Assembly (NCBI RefSeq): GCF_033239625.1
Contig: NZ_BTCK01000036.1
Span: forward strand, 1 to 64,000
Direction: 5' to 3'
Source: Paenibacillus_T sp033239625
GTDB lineage: Bacteria; Bacillota; Bacilli; Paenibacillales; Paenibacillaceae
DNA length: 64,000 bases
Below are positions 26,163 to 33,512 of this stretch, piece after piece. The notes under the pieces were generated by a model, which saw only the letters and a list, made by a program, of their open reading frames with translations, had not been told where the DNA came from and made no database searches. The position numbers and the translations under genes are program-made. Each line of letters opens with the position of its first letter. Within the stretch, counting starts at the first letter, position 1.

Positions 26163-26595
26163 ATGAGTGGACAGATGAGGAAAACTCGCATTCTACCTAA
26201 TTGGAGCTGCGGTCGTGCTGCTACTCCTGTATATCCTGATCGATATAAGGATGGTAGCAAGCGTGAAGAGCACGATTCGAACACTCTATCTGCATCCTGA
26301 ACAGGATCAGGTCATGATCGATGAAGGTTATGTGACCCAAACGGCATTGAGGAAGTTTTTCCGGCGAGGAATCTACCCGTCAAGCAAGGCTGAAGATACC
26401 GTCGTGTTCCGTCTAAGCGTAGGCAGCGGCCTTCATTATTTAGTAGGAGGAACCGTGTGGGTCAACTACACATTCAAGGGCGTTAACCCGGATACTGGAC
26501 TATCCAGTTACGGCTCGTCTAATGTGCCCATTCGACTCAAGGTTAAGCTGGATCATGGACATTGGAAGATTACCGACAAGCATGAAGAACCATAA
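26163..26595 (+). pseudogene. membrane-anchored protein, frameshifted near its start
   Basis: ATG 26163 has GGGAGGTG upstream and reads MSGQMRK into an AAAA run (26181-26184), after which the frame is lost. Removing one A restores LAFYLIGAAVVLLLLYILIDI, an obvious membrane anchor, continuing into the 126-codon frame that ends at 26595. That frame alone begins at GTG 26215, in the middle of the helix and with only GGAG as signal. The soluble part (LHYLVGGTVWVNYTFKGVNP) is beta-rich. Either a real frameshift or a homopolymer sequencing error. Confidence 0.6.
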
Positions 26596-26653
26596 AAGAT
26601 AGCCGGTTATACCCGACAAAAGGGATACGCTAATGATAAGGGAGAGGTCGTTC

Positions 26654-27040
26654 ATGTGTTGTGAATATTGCTATATTACGCTGGAGCACCAGCATATTAT
26701 GATGGACAATGAAACTTGTATGTATTTGCAGTTGAAGCAGCCGGATATCGAAGGCTCCGGCATCATTATTCCGAAGCAGCATCGCGAGACGGTGTTCGAC
26801 CTGACGGATGAAGAGTGGCAGGACACATTCGCATTGCTTCAAGAAGTTAAGATTATGTTGGATGCCGAATACCAGCCGGATGGCTACAACGTCGGTTGGA
26901 ACAGCGGCAGTGTAGGCGGTCAGCATATTAACCATGCGCATCTTCACGTCATCCCAAGGTTTGCAGACGAACCGTATGCTGGCAAGGGGATTCGGCACTG
27001 GTTGAAAAGCAAAGACAATCAGCGCCCCGTCGTGAAGTAG
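26654..27040 (+). CDS. HIT-family hydrolase or nucleotidyl transferase
   Basis: A 128-residue histidine-triad protein. The triad HINHAHLHVIPR lies near residue 95 (H-x-H-x-H with catalytic central His), preceded by SGIIIPKQHRETVFDL near 35 and a Cys-rich start (MCCEYCYI) that may bind zinc. HIT proteins hydrolyse nucleotide phosphoramidates or dinucleoside polyphosphates. ATG 26654 lies after AAGGGAGAGG; the earlier ATG at 26633 is upstream of it. Confidence 0.85.
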   Translation: MCCEYCYITLEHQHIMMDNETCMYLQLKQPDIEGSGIIIPKQHRETVFDLTDEEWQDTFALLQEVKIMLDAEYQPDGYNVGWNSGSVGGQHINHAHLHVIPRFADEPYAGKGIRHWLKSKDNQRPVVK

Positions 27041-27052
27041 GAGGAGATTCAC

Positions 27053-27307
27053 CTGAAATCGCGTAACATCGTTCTTATTGGGATGCTCCTGTCCTTACTC
27101 ATTCCTGCTGCTTTGTTCTTCATTATGATGATAGGAATAGACCAGTCTGTGCCGGATGATTTCCAGTACCATGACAACTATTTTGTTGTTATGCATTGGA
27201 GTTGGAGCTCTTATTGGCAATTTGCTGTTGCACTGTTTATCCTATATGCAATCATTGTTGCTGTTGTCCGGAAACTGGTTGCAGCAGCTCGTAATCGTCG
27301 TAGTTAA
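27053..27307 (+). CDS. small membrane protein, probable CTG start
   Basis: TAGGAGGAG (27038-27046) ends six bases before a CTG at 27053 that opens the reading frame MKSRNIVLIGMLLSLLIPA. The next in-frame ATG, at 27083, is inside the first membrane helix and has no ribosome binding site. The 84-residue product has two hydrophobic segments (about 6-26 and 51-70) separated by an aromatic-rich loop, and a basic tail. No family recognised. Confidence 0.6.
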   Translation: MKSRNIVLIGMLLSLLIPAALFFIMMIGIDQSVPDDFQYHDNYFVVMHWSWSSYWQFAVALFILYAIIVAVVRKLVAAARNRRS

Positions 27308-27330
27308 CAATAGAGTCAGGAGAGCTGTGC

Positions 27331-28044
27331 ATGAATCGCGTGGAGCATATTCGTCTGGAAGAGAAGCGATATCACGATACTTGTTACGACAATTACAACC
27401 TGTTCGAGCCTGGCTCCTGGCTGCATAAGCCGGTGAAGTCGGTATTGGATCAACTCGAACAGTTCGCTGACTATTCCCTTGTGAACGTGCTCGACCTAGG
27501 GTCCGGAATTGGACGCAACAGCATTCCAATTGCACAGTCGCTGCAAGGCAGATCGGGGCGTGTTGTGTGCGTCGATCTGCTTCAATCAGCGATCGACAAG
27601 CTGCTGGATTACAGCAGGCAGTATGAAGTGCTTCCGTTTATCGATGCAAGGCTGTCGGACATCGAGCATTTTGTTATTGAGCCAGAATCGTATGACTTGA
27701 TCGTCGCAATGTCCACCCTCGAACATCTGAGCTCCGAGCAGGCGTTACAGATCAAGCTGCAAGAGGTTGCGGCAGGCACGAAGTCATCAGGAGTGAACTG
27801 CCTCGTTATAGGTTCGAACATTCAAGAGGTTGTGATGGCAACGAACGTCGAACTGGATCCGATGTTCGAGATTAATTTGCCAACGGATCGCATGCTGGAG
27901 CTGCTGGACACGCAATATGAGGGATGGGAGATACAGAAGCGGTTAGTCAAGCGACTGGTTTATGAGATCGATCGGGATGGTCAGCCCGTCCGATTAACGT
28001 CGGATTGCATTACATATGTGGCGAAGAAGTCTGTTCAAGAATAG
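27331..28044 (+). CDS. class I SAM-dependent methyltransferase
   Basis: A 237-residue methyltransferase. Motif I is VLDLGSGIGRNSI near residue 54, VVCVDLLQSAI near 80 binds the ribose with Asp, and DLIVAMSTLEHL near 120 is motif IV. Resembles small-molecule methyltransferases such as those related to tellurite-resistance TehB; acceptor unknown. CAGGAGAG precedes the ATG. Confidence 0.82.
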   Translation: MNRVEHIRLEEKRYHDTCYDNYNLFEPGSWLHKPVKSVLDQLEQFADYSLVNVLDLGSGIGRNSIPIAQSLQGRSGRVVCVDLLQSAIDKLLDYSRQYEVLPFIDARLSDIEHFVIEPESYDLIVAMSTLEHLSSEQALQIKLQEVAAGTKSSGVNCLVIGSNIQEVVMATNVELDPMFEINLPTDRMLELLDTQYEGWEIQKRLVKRLVYEIDRDGQPVRLTSDCITYVAKKSVQE

Positions 28045-28070
28045 CCTTTGTCTAGGAGATACGCGGAGCG

Positions 28071-28787
28071 ATGATTAAGAAGCGGTTTAGATATACGAAG
28101 ACCCTCATCATACTGCCGGTTCTCCTTGTACTCGGATTGTTGGAGTACCGAGGCGTAATCTGGCATAACAGTCTGTTCGCGTCACGCTATGAGGTGAAAG
28201 GGATTGATGTGTCGCATTTCCAAGGCATGATCGATTGGAATCGCGTCGGCGCCGATTCCAAATGGCAGTTCGCCTATATGAAGGCGACTGAAGGAATGGA
28301 TATGACGGATGATCAATTCGCTGCAAATTGGGAAGGAGCGGGGCGCGCCGACTTGAAGCGGGGCGCCTATCATTTCTTTACGACGCAAAGTACCGGATTG
28401 GATCAGGCGAACCATTACATCGATGTCGTTCCTAAGGATCGTTCGAGTCTTCCGCCAGTGATCGATATTGAGATCGCCTTGGATAAAGATGCGGATGTTA
28501 TTAGGGAGCAGTTATCGGTGCTGTGCGCGAGGCTGGAAACCTTTTATAACAAGAGGCCCATTCTGTATGTGACATACGATACATTCAACACGTACATTGC
28601 GGGTCACTTCGAGGATTACGAGATTTGGATTATGGATATCTTTAAATTTCCGACACTGAAGGGCGATCGGGAGTGGACGTTCTGGCAGTACAATCATCGA
28701 GCTAGAATAATAGGAATCCAAGGCTTTGTGGACACGAATGTGTTTCATGGAAGCCAAGAAGATTTTGCAGCGAAATACAACTATTGA
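28071..28787 (+). CDS. GH25 lysozyme (muramidase)
   Basis: A glycosyl hydrolase family 25 N-acetylmuramidase of 238 residues with an N-terminal membrane anchor or signal (residues 11-27). KGIDVSHFQGMIDW near residue 43 holds the first catalytic Asp, YMKATEGMDM near 68 and PPVIDIEIAL near 122 the next acidic residues (DIE motif), and WQYNHRARI near 205 is the family's C-terminal mark. Acts on peptidoglycan outside the membrane. Confidence 0.9.
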   Translation: MIKKRFRYTKTLIILPVLLVLGLLEYRGVIWHNSLFASRYEVKGIDVSHFQGMIDWNRVGADSKWQFAYMKATEGMDMTDDQFAANWEGAGRADLKRGAYHFFTTQSTGLDQANHYIDVVPKDRSSLPPVIDIEIALDKDADVIREQLSVLCARLETFYNKRPILYVTYDTFNTYIAGHFEDYEIWIMDIFKFPTLKGDREWTFWQYNHRARIIGIQGFVDTNVFHGSQEDFAAKYNY

Positions 28788-28816
28788 AGAGAACGAACAA
28801 GGAGCATCTGACAGCT

Positions 28817-29356
28817 ATGATTAAGTACACCATTGGTTTCATTAGACAAGGAAGCAGGATTCTGTTGTTGAATCGCGAGAAAGCAAGCTGGATGGGCGCA
28901 TGGAACGGTGTCGGGGGAAGCATTGAGCCGAATGAAACGCCGCGGGAAGGGATACTTCGGGAAATAGCGGAGGAGACGGGAGTGGCAGTCGAATCCGTTC
29001 AATTCAAGGGCATTGTCACGTGGATCGTCGATGGGAAGATAACCGGCGGCATGTATGCGTATGTGGCGGAGCTGCCTGAGGACTATGCGTATGCGACACC
29101 GATTAAGATGGACGAGGGCATTCTGGATTGGAAAGAGATGCAGTGGATTCTGCATCCGAAGAATGTGGGGTTAGCTGCTAACATCCAAGGAAGTCTCGAA
29201 CGGATGCTGTTCGACCCGGCTTGTTACGAGTACCGCTGCACCTATGATAATGGCAAATTATTGCAGCAGCAGTTCATCGCGCTCGATGAGGAGATTGAAT
29301 TCGAGGAGGCTGACAAGGCTGTTGACCGTATGCTAGCCGCTTGCTCGGTTAGCTAA
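28817..29356 (+). CDS. Nudix hydrolase, MutT-like
   Basis: A 179-residue Nudix protein. Residues 27-51 contain GVGGSIEPNETPREG and ILREIAEETGV, a full Nudix box. The N-terminus (IKYTIGFIRQGSRILLLNREKAS, in parts) resembles 8-oxo-dGTP diphosphatases. ATG 28817 is preferred; AAGGAG lies 12 bases upstream, rather far, and a TTG at 28784 overlapping the previous stop is the alternative. Confidence 0.8.
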   Translation: MIKYTIGFIRQGSRILLLNREKASWMGAWNGVGGSIEPNETPREGILREIAEETGVAVESVQFKGIVTWIVDGKITGGMYAYVAELPEDYAYATPIKMDEGILDWKEMQWILHPKNVGLAANIQGSLERMLFDPACYEYRCTYDNGKLLQQQFIALDEEIEFEEADKAVDRMLAACSVS

Positions 29357-29396
29357 TCGAAGAAGCACTAGTCTTACACTTAGGAGGCAGTCGGCA

Positions 29397-29886
29397 ATGG
29401 CGCTTGTAGCCTTATTCTTGTGGGCCATCTGCCGCTACGGATTATCGATCAAGAGGAAGAATGGGAAGATGCTGTGAAATGGATGAATATTGATTATCTT
29501 AAGGCAGGAAGCATCGAACAAGACGAAGTCTACCACCTCCTTACGAAACACAAACTGCTCGACACTCTTCAAGATTATGACCCTATTCTTGTCGGCACTG
29601 TGCCGATCGGTGTTCATACCTCCTCCAGCGATCTGGACATTATTTGCTGCATTCGCAACTTCACAGCTTTCGAACAGCTGATTCAGAAGCGTTTTTCATC
29701 TGAATCAAGAAGGCGAGTTGATGACAGGGGTTTGCAGGTCTACACCGGAATGGATGCCTAACGGCAAACTCCGGTTGCACGAGCAGTGGGAATGGACATG
29801 CAAGGACCGTACCAGCGGCTGCTCGATCATAGAAGAGTACTAGGCATTAAGAGGTTGCGAAGTGGCGCGGGGGTGTTCGGTCGTTG
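29397..29886 (+). pseudogene. decayed DUF4269 nucleotidyltransferase-like gene
   Basis: One frame (29420-29761) carries the DUF4269 signature NIDYLKAGSIEQDEVYHLL and VGTVPIGVHTSSSDLDIIC, then AFEQLIQKRF, after which it departs and stops. The family's C-terminal motif reappears in another frame near 29808-29886 as PYQRLLDHRRVLGIKRL. The middle is therefore missing or shifted. Upstream, an ATG at 29397 with a good AGGAGG reads only 26 codons in a different frame, so the 5' end is damaged as well. Confidence 0.65.
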
Positions 29887-30408
29887 AATAGCTTATATGT
29901 AAGAATAATGGTTGTCGTCGCAGCAACTTTGTTGACTTTGTTCATTGCAGCGCTGCATGGATGCACCTCGAAGATCGACAATCAGGAAACATACTATCGT
30001 CTCAATCGCAACCTGGATGCAGCAGGCGTGCAGTTCTATCAACGAGAGGCTGAAGTAGTCAATTTGTTAGGGGATGGCGAGTATATGCCGGGCTTCGGCG
30101 GGCATGGAAGGGACTACAAGGACAAAGGCATTCGGGTTAGCTTTATAGATGACCCAGACGGCATGATGTACGGCCGAGTAAGTTCAATTGATTACTATGG
30201 TGCCGATTGCTCCATCTATGGCATTAAGCAAGGGGATGCGATTACAGAAGCGGAGACTGTATTGCTCAAGCAGAACTATAAGAAGCTGGAGAATCAAGGC
30301 TTTGTCTACAAGAATGGAGAATACTGGATCATGCTGCAAGGCAACCAACAGGTGAATGCCATTTCGGTTGATTTTCGAGATGAAAGGTTAATGGACCGAA
30401 ACTATTAA
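29884..30408 (+). CDS. putative lipoprotein
   Basis: A 174-residue protein starting at TTG 29884, with GGGGGTG upstream. The N-terminal helix (VRIMVVVAATLLTLFIAALH) ends in a lipobox-like ALHGC with Cys near residue 27, so it is probably lipid-anchored outside the membrane. The mature part is soluble (EVVNLLGDGEYMPGFGGHGR near 57). No family recognised. Confidence 0.65.
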   Translation: MNSLYVRIMVVVAATLLTLFIAALHGCTSKIDNQETYYRLNRNLDAAGVQFYQREAEVVNLLGDGEYMPGFGGHGRDYKDKGIRVSFIDDPDGMMYGRVSSIDYYGADCSIYGIKQGDAITEAETVLLKQNYKKLENQGFVYKNGEYWIMLQGNQQVNAISVDFRDERLMDRNY

Positions 30409-30434
30409 TAAAGCGGAAGATAGGGGGATATTCG

Positions 30435-30869
30435 TTGGCTGCTATTCGATTATATGAACCTTCCGATCTGGCGGCGGTCGCCGATCTGATGGGAGATTTG
30501 GGGTATCCGAGCACAATAGCGGATATGGAGCGGCGGATGAATGTGATGGCATCGAATCCGTTCTGTCATACCTTCGTTGCAGAGCAGGACGGGCAAGCGG
30601 TTGGGATGATTGGTATACGGATCTCGACCAACTACGAGGTGGATGATGTTGTGACCTACATCTCTGCACTTGTTGTTAAGAGTAACTACCGGGGACAGGG
30701 CATCGGCAAGCAGCTTATTCGCTTCGCTGAGGACTGGTCGATACATAATGGTTCTAATGTGTTGTACCTCACGAGTGGGATCAAAGAAGAACGAAAGGCT
30801 GCTCATGCATTCTATCAGAGCTTGGGATTTGAGATAACCGGCTATCGGTTCGTGAAGAAGCACAAGTAG
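30435..30869 (+). CDS. GNAT-family N-acetyltransferase
   Basis: A 144-residue GNAT starting at TTG 30435, six bases after AGGGGGA. Motif A: VKSNYRGQGIGKQLI near residue 78; motif B: AHAFYQSLGFEITGYRF near 119. Resembles small GNATs that acetylate aminoglycoside-like or amino-acid substrates, without firm evidence. Confidence 0.86.
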   Translation: MAAIRLYEPSDLAAVADLMGDLGYPSTIADMERRMNVMASNPFCHTFVAEQDGQAVGMIGIRISTNYEVDDVVTYISALVVKSNYRGQGIGKQLIRFAEDWSIHNGSNVLYLTSGIKEERKAAHAFYQSLGFEITGYRFVKKHK

Positions 30870-30952
30870 ATCATGACGCATAGTGACAGCAATCCGTCTG
30901 TAGCAGATAATAAGATTATGGAAGACTCTAACAATTTGGAGGTTGACGGCTC

Positions 30953-31321
30953 ATGCAGCTGAACACGATTGTACCCATTCTTCGCATGTTGGATGAGAAT
31001 AAGGCGAAGGAGTTTTATATTGATTTTCTAGGGTTTCAAGTAGATTGGGAGCACCGATTCGAGGCGGATTTTCCACTTTATATGCAGGTATCGAGAGGGA
31101 ACATCGTCCTTCACATTAGCGAGCATTATGGTGACTGCTTGCCAGGTGGAGCTATTCGCATTCAGGTGGAAGGGATCGAGGAACTGCATAAAGAGATTTC
31201 GGACAAAAAGTATAAGTACGCGCGTCCGGGTCTAGAAAGCATGCCTTGGGGAAGCCGAGAGATCAGCATAACGGACCCGTTCGGCAATCGAATTATTTTC
31301 TACGAACCAATTACGGAGTGA
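30953..31321 (+). CDS. glyoxalase/bleomycin-resistance-fold protein
   Basis: A 122-residue vicinal-oxygen-chelate-fold protein. VPILRMLDENKAKEFYIDFLGF at the start and GNIVLHISEHYGDCLPGGAIRIQV near residue 50-72 (in parts: LHISEHYGD, LPGGAI) are close to the bleomycin-binding-protein pattern, with ITDPFGNRIIFYEP at the end. Drug binding is inference. GGAGGTTGACGGCTC precedes the ATG. Confidence 0.82.
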   Translation: MQLNTIVPILRMLDENKAKEFYIDFLGFQVDWEHRFEADFPLYMQVSRGNIVLHISEHYGDCLPGGAIRIQVEGIEELHKEISDKKYKYARPGLESMPWGSREISITDPFGNRIIFYEPITE

Positions 31322-31327
31322 ATCGAC

Positions 31328-31870
31328 ATGATCATGTTCCAGCAAGATCTACTGACAGTAAGAAGATTGGAGCTTGAAGATGTACATCTGCTTGAGCGTT
31401 GGTTATCGGACCCCGCGGTGCTCGAATTCTATGAGGGCCGGGATCGGCCGCATGATCGCGCGCTTGTGATGGGCAATTTCTATAGCAAAGAAGACGATGA
31501 GGAAACCCGCTGCATCATCGAATACGACGACGAAGCGATCGGTTATATTCAGTTCTATCCGCTTGATGATGAGGGAAGAGAAGTATATGACTATAGCGAT
31601 GTACCCGGCGATATCTATGGCATGGATCAATTCATTGGCGAGCCCAAGTTCTGGAATCGCGGCATCGGGACGAAGCTTATTGAGGCAACGGTGAACTTTT
31701 TGTTCAACGAGAAGCATGCGGTGAAAGTCGTGATGGATCCACAGACGTGGAATGTGAGAGCGCTGCGAGTTTATGACAAATGCGGCTTCAAGCGTGTCAA
31801 GTTACTGGAGAAGAACGAGTGGCACGAAGGCGAGCTTCGGGATTGCTGGCTTATTGAACGCAACCGCTGA
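31328..31870 (+). CDS. aminoglycoside 6'-N-acetyltransferase-like GNAT
   Basis: A 180-residue GNAT that resembles AAC(6') enzymes along its whole length: EFYEGRDRPHD near residue 36, GYIQFYPLDDEG near 76, YGMDQFIGEPKFWNRGIGTKLI near 97-118 (in parts: MDQFIGEP, WNRGIGTKL), DPQTWNVRALRVYDKCGF near 138 and HEGELRDCWLI at the end. Actual resistance activity is not shown by sequence. Confidence 0.82.
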   Translation: MIMFQQDLLTVRRLELEDVHLLERWLSDPAVLEFYEGRDRPHDRALVMGNFYSKEDDEETRCIIEYDDEAIGYIQFYPLDDEGREVYDYSDVPGDIYGMDQFIGEPKFWNRGIGTKLIEATVNFLFNEKHAVKVVMDPQTWNVRALRVYDKCGFKRVKLLEKNEWHEGELRDCWLIERNR

Positions 31871-31928
31871 AGGGACTGTTGTACTCGCTCATAATGATTC
31901 CGAGATATAGAGAAGAGGTGCGCCCGCG

Positions 31929-32123
31929 ATGAATAAATGGCTCAGGCGATGGTCGTTTGTAGTAAATCTGATCATCGCATTGATTTGCTTCTGGATCGTT
32001 CCGACGTATGTGTTTCATTCGCATCATTTTCTAACCTATGTCGCGATGTTTGTCGTTGCCGTACTCATCTCGGATCTCATCCTGCATAAGGGCAAGCTCT
32101 GGCGGCCCAATCGAAGGAAGTAG
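31929..32123 (+). CDS. 64-residue two-span membrane protein
   Basis: Two hydrophobic helices (residues 10-27 and 34-50) flanked by basic ends (NKWLRRW, WRPNRRK). GAGGTGCGCCCGCG precedes the ATG. No family recognised; one of several mini membrane proteins in the array. Confidence 0.55.
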   Translation: MNKWLRRWSFVVNLIIALICFWIVPTYVFHSHHFLTYVAMFVVAVLISDLILHKGKLWRPNRRK

Positions 32124-32134
32124 GGGCTGTGTGC

Positions 32135-32374
32135 ATGCTGGATGTAACGTTGATTCCGTACAATGATAAAAATATCCTTGTTCAGCTCATTCAGCTGTAT
32201 CGCTATGATTCCAGTGAATGCGATGGCCGCGCCTTCAATGAGCATCGGGTGTATATGTACAAATATCTAGACCATCAGTGGACGGATGAATACCGTCGTC
32301 CCTGCTTGTTTCGCATTAATGGCGAGATCGCGAGAGACGGATACGAATTCGTCAACGAGATGTACTTGGTCTAA
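32135..32374 (+). pseudogene. truncated GNAT gene, paralog of the 16229 enzyme
   Basis: A 79-residue frame whose first 60 residues parallel the start of the GNAT domain of the 16229-17005 gene: LIQLYRYDSSECDGRAFNEH against LIELYEYDFSEFNDADVNAS, then YLDHQWTDEYRR against YLDHYWTEEKRR. The acetyl-CoA-binding motif A and everything after it are missing; the frame ends after EFVNEMYLV. Deletion of the 3' two thirds is the simplest reading. Confidence 0.65.
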
Positions 32375-32390
32375 TGAAGGAGCTGTGCAC

Positions 32391-32870
32391 ATGAGTATGG
32401 ATCTATCGTTCAATCAAACCTGGTTGGCCGGCAAATTCGAAGAAATTCGCCGCCGTTTGCTGCGGGCCATTGAGCAGCTTAATGACGAACAGCTCAATTG
32501 GAGACCCAATGAAGCTAGCCATAGCATTGTTACACTGATTCGGCACATGGACGGCAATATGAAGGAGCGGGTGGAGAAGGGGATTTTGCTTCGGGAAGTT
32601 GTACGTGACCGCGCACTAGATTTCGTGCCAAGCCCACTGACGAAGGATGAACTGCTCGTCATCGTTGATCAACGGTTTGGTTTTCTTATTGAAACGGTCA
32701 AGCTGCTTACTGAAACGGAATTGATGCGGAAGCAGACGGTTCGTGCGAAGGAGCGGACGAATCTCGATATGCTGCACCAGTGCGCCGCTCATTACTCCGA
32801 GCACATGGGACAGGTCTTATACATAGCGAAGCTGTGCTTGAACGATGCATATAAATCGACCTCTATATAA
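32391..32870 (+). CDS. DUF1572/DinB-superfamily protein
   Basis: A 159-residue DinB-fold protein with metal-ligand motifs LIRHMDGNMKERV near residue 46 and HQCAAHYSEHMGQVLYI near 130. NDEQLNWRPNEASHSI near 29 is typical of the DUF1572 branch. Function unknown. ATG 32391 lies eight bases after AAGGAG (32377-32382). Confidence 0.8.
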   Translation: MSMDLSFNQTWLAGKFEEIRRRLLRAIEQLNDEQLNWRPNEASHSIVTLIRHMDGNMKERVEKGILLREVVRDRALDFVPSPLTKDELLVIVDQRFGFLIETVKLLTETELMRKQTVRAKERTNLDMLHQCAAHYSEHMGQVLYIAKLCLNDAYKSTSI

Positions 32871-32873
32871 TAA

Positions 32874-33059
32874 CCGAGTACATGGAGACACAGTAACGCT
32901 CAATGCAATTGCTGTGAAGATGATATTGCCAGCTCCGTGTTCAACTGCTCGATTAACGAGGAAGCGTCTCAGCTGATGGTGAATAGTGTCCGCTTTGATC
33001 GATTGAGCGATGAACCTGTGCTGATTGTGAAGTTCAATCGACCTGTTCAGCAGAGATAG
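32874..33059 (+). other. possible C-terminal gene remnant
   Basis: This stretch follows the DUF1572 gene. One + frame stays open from 32874 to a TAG at 33057-33059 and reads, in its second half, NSVRFDRLSDEPVLIVKFNR, which looks coding. There is no start codon with a ribosome binding site, and two stops precede it. Probably the 3' end of a deleted gene, retained with its terminator. Confidence 0.3.
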
Positions 33060-33061
33060 AA

Positions 33062-33095
33062 GGTCGGGCCTCGATTGCGAGGTCCGACTTTTTTG
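33062..33095 (+). terminator. Rho-independent terminator ending the 33-kb array
   Basis: GTCGGGCCTCG (33063-33073) pairs with CGAGGTCCGAC (33078-33088), one G-U wobble, loop ATTG, followed by seven T. Confidence 0.88.
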
Positions 33096-33157
33096 CGTTC
33101 TCATTTTTCTCCAGGGACGTCGATGTTGAAAGTTAGATGCCCGATCGATTGCATCTA

Positions 33158-33186
33158 TTTACATTTACGCGTTTGACTGTTATATT
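33158..33186 (+). promoter_or_regulatory. candidate promoter of the YxlEFG-like operon
   Basis: TTTACA (33158-33163) and TATATT (33181-33186) are 17 bases apart, a near-consensus housekeeping promoter 98 bases before the first gene. Confidence 0.5.
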
Positions 33187-33197
33187 ATATATATAAC
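33179..33197 (+). promoter_or_regulatory. AT-rich inverted repeat, possible GntR/YtrA-type operator
   Basis: GTTATATTATATATATAAC is an imperfect palindrome with GTTATAT and ATATAAC ends that overlaps the -10 of the candidate promoter. Its position would allow repression of the transporter operon. No regulator gene is adjacent, so the regulator class is a guess. Confidence 0.4.
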
Positions 33198-33283
33198 AAG
33201 TACATTTAATAACACAGTTCCAAGCCGTAGATATAGATCTACCAAGGAATGGCGATCCTTACTTATAGAAGGGGGGGTTATCG

Positions 33284-33472
33284 ATGGATTGGAAGCTTGT
33301 GCTGCCGATTATTATTCTTCAGTTTTTGCTGCTCGTCATCGTGCTGGTAGACATTATTCGCCGAGATAGCAGCCGTATTCGAGGGCCTAAGATTGTATGG
33401 GTGTTGGTCAGTTTGTTCATCTCCATGTTCGGTCCGCTGGCTTATTTGATTTTTGGCCGTAAAAAATACTAA
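33284..33472 (+). CDS. YxlE-like small membrane protein (PLDc_N)
   Basis: A 62-residue two-span protein with VLPIIILQFLLLVIVLVDII at residues 6-25 and IVWVLVSLFISMFGPLAYLIFGRKKY at the end (in parts: KIVWVLVSLF, GPLAYLIFGR). This matches the N-terminal phospholipase D-nuclease-like (PLDc_N) mini proteins such as Bacillus YxlE. It precedes YxlF-like and YxlG-like genes, the same order as in the Bacillus sigY operon, but no sigY is seen here. Confidence 0.78.
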   Translation: MDWKLVLPIIILQFLLLVIVLVDIIRRDSSRIRGPKIVWVLVSLFISMFGPLAYLIFGRKKY

Positions 33473-33512
33473 GGCGCCGCGTGCTAAATATGCAGCGACT
33501 AGGAGCGATAAC

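Noticed and set aside
167..33095. A true integron cassette array
   Set aside because: No integrase gene and no attC-like imperfect palindromes were seen between genes. Spacers differ in sequence and often hold only the next ribosome binding site.
33173..33197. TTGACT at 33173 with TATAAC at 33192 as promoter of the YxlEFG-like operon
   Set aside because: The spacing is only 13 bases. TTTACA/TATATT with 17 bases is the better pair.
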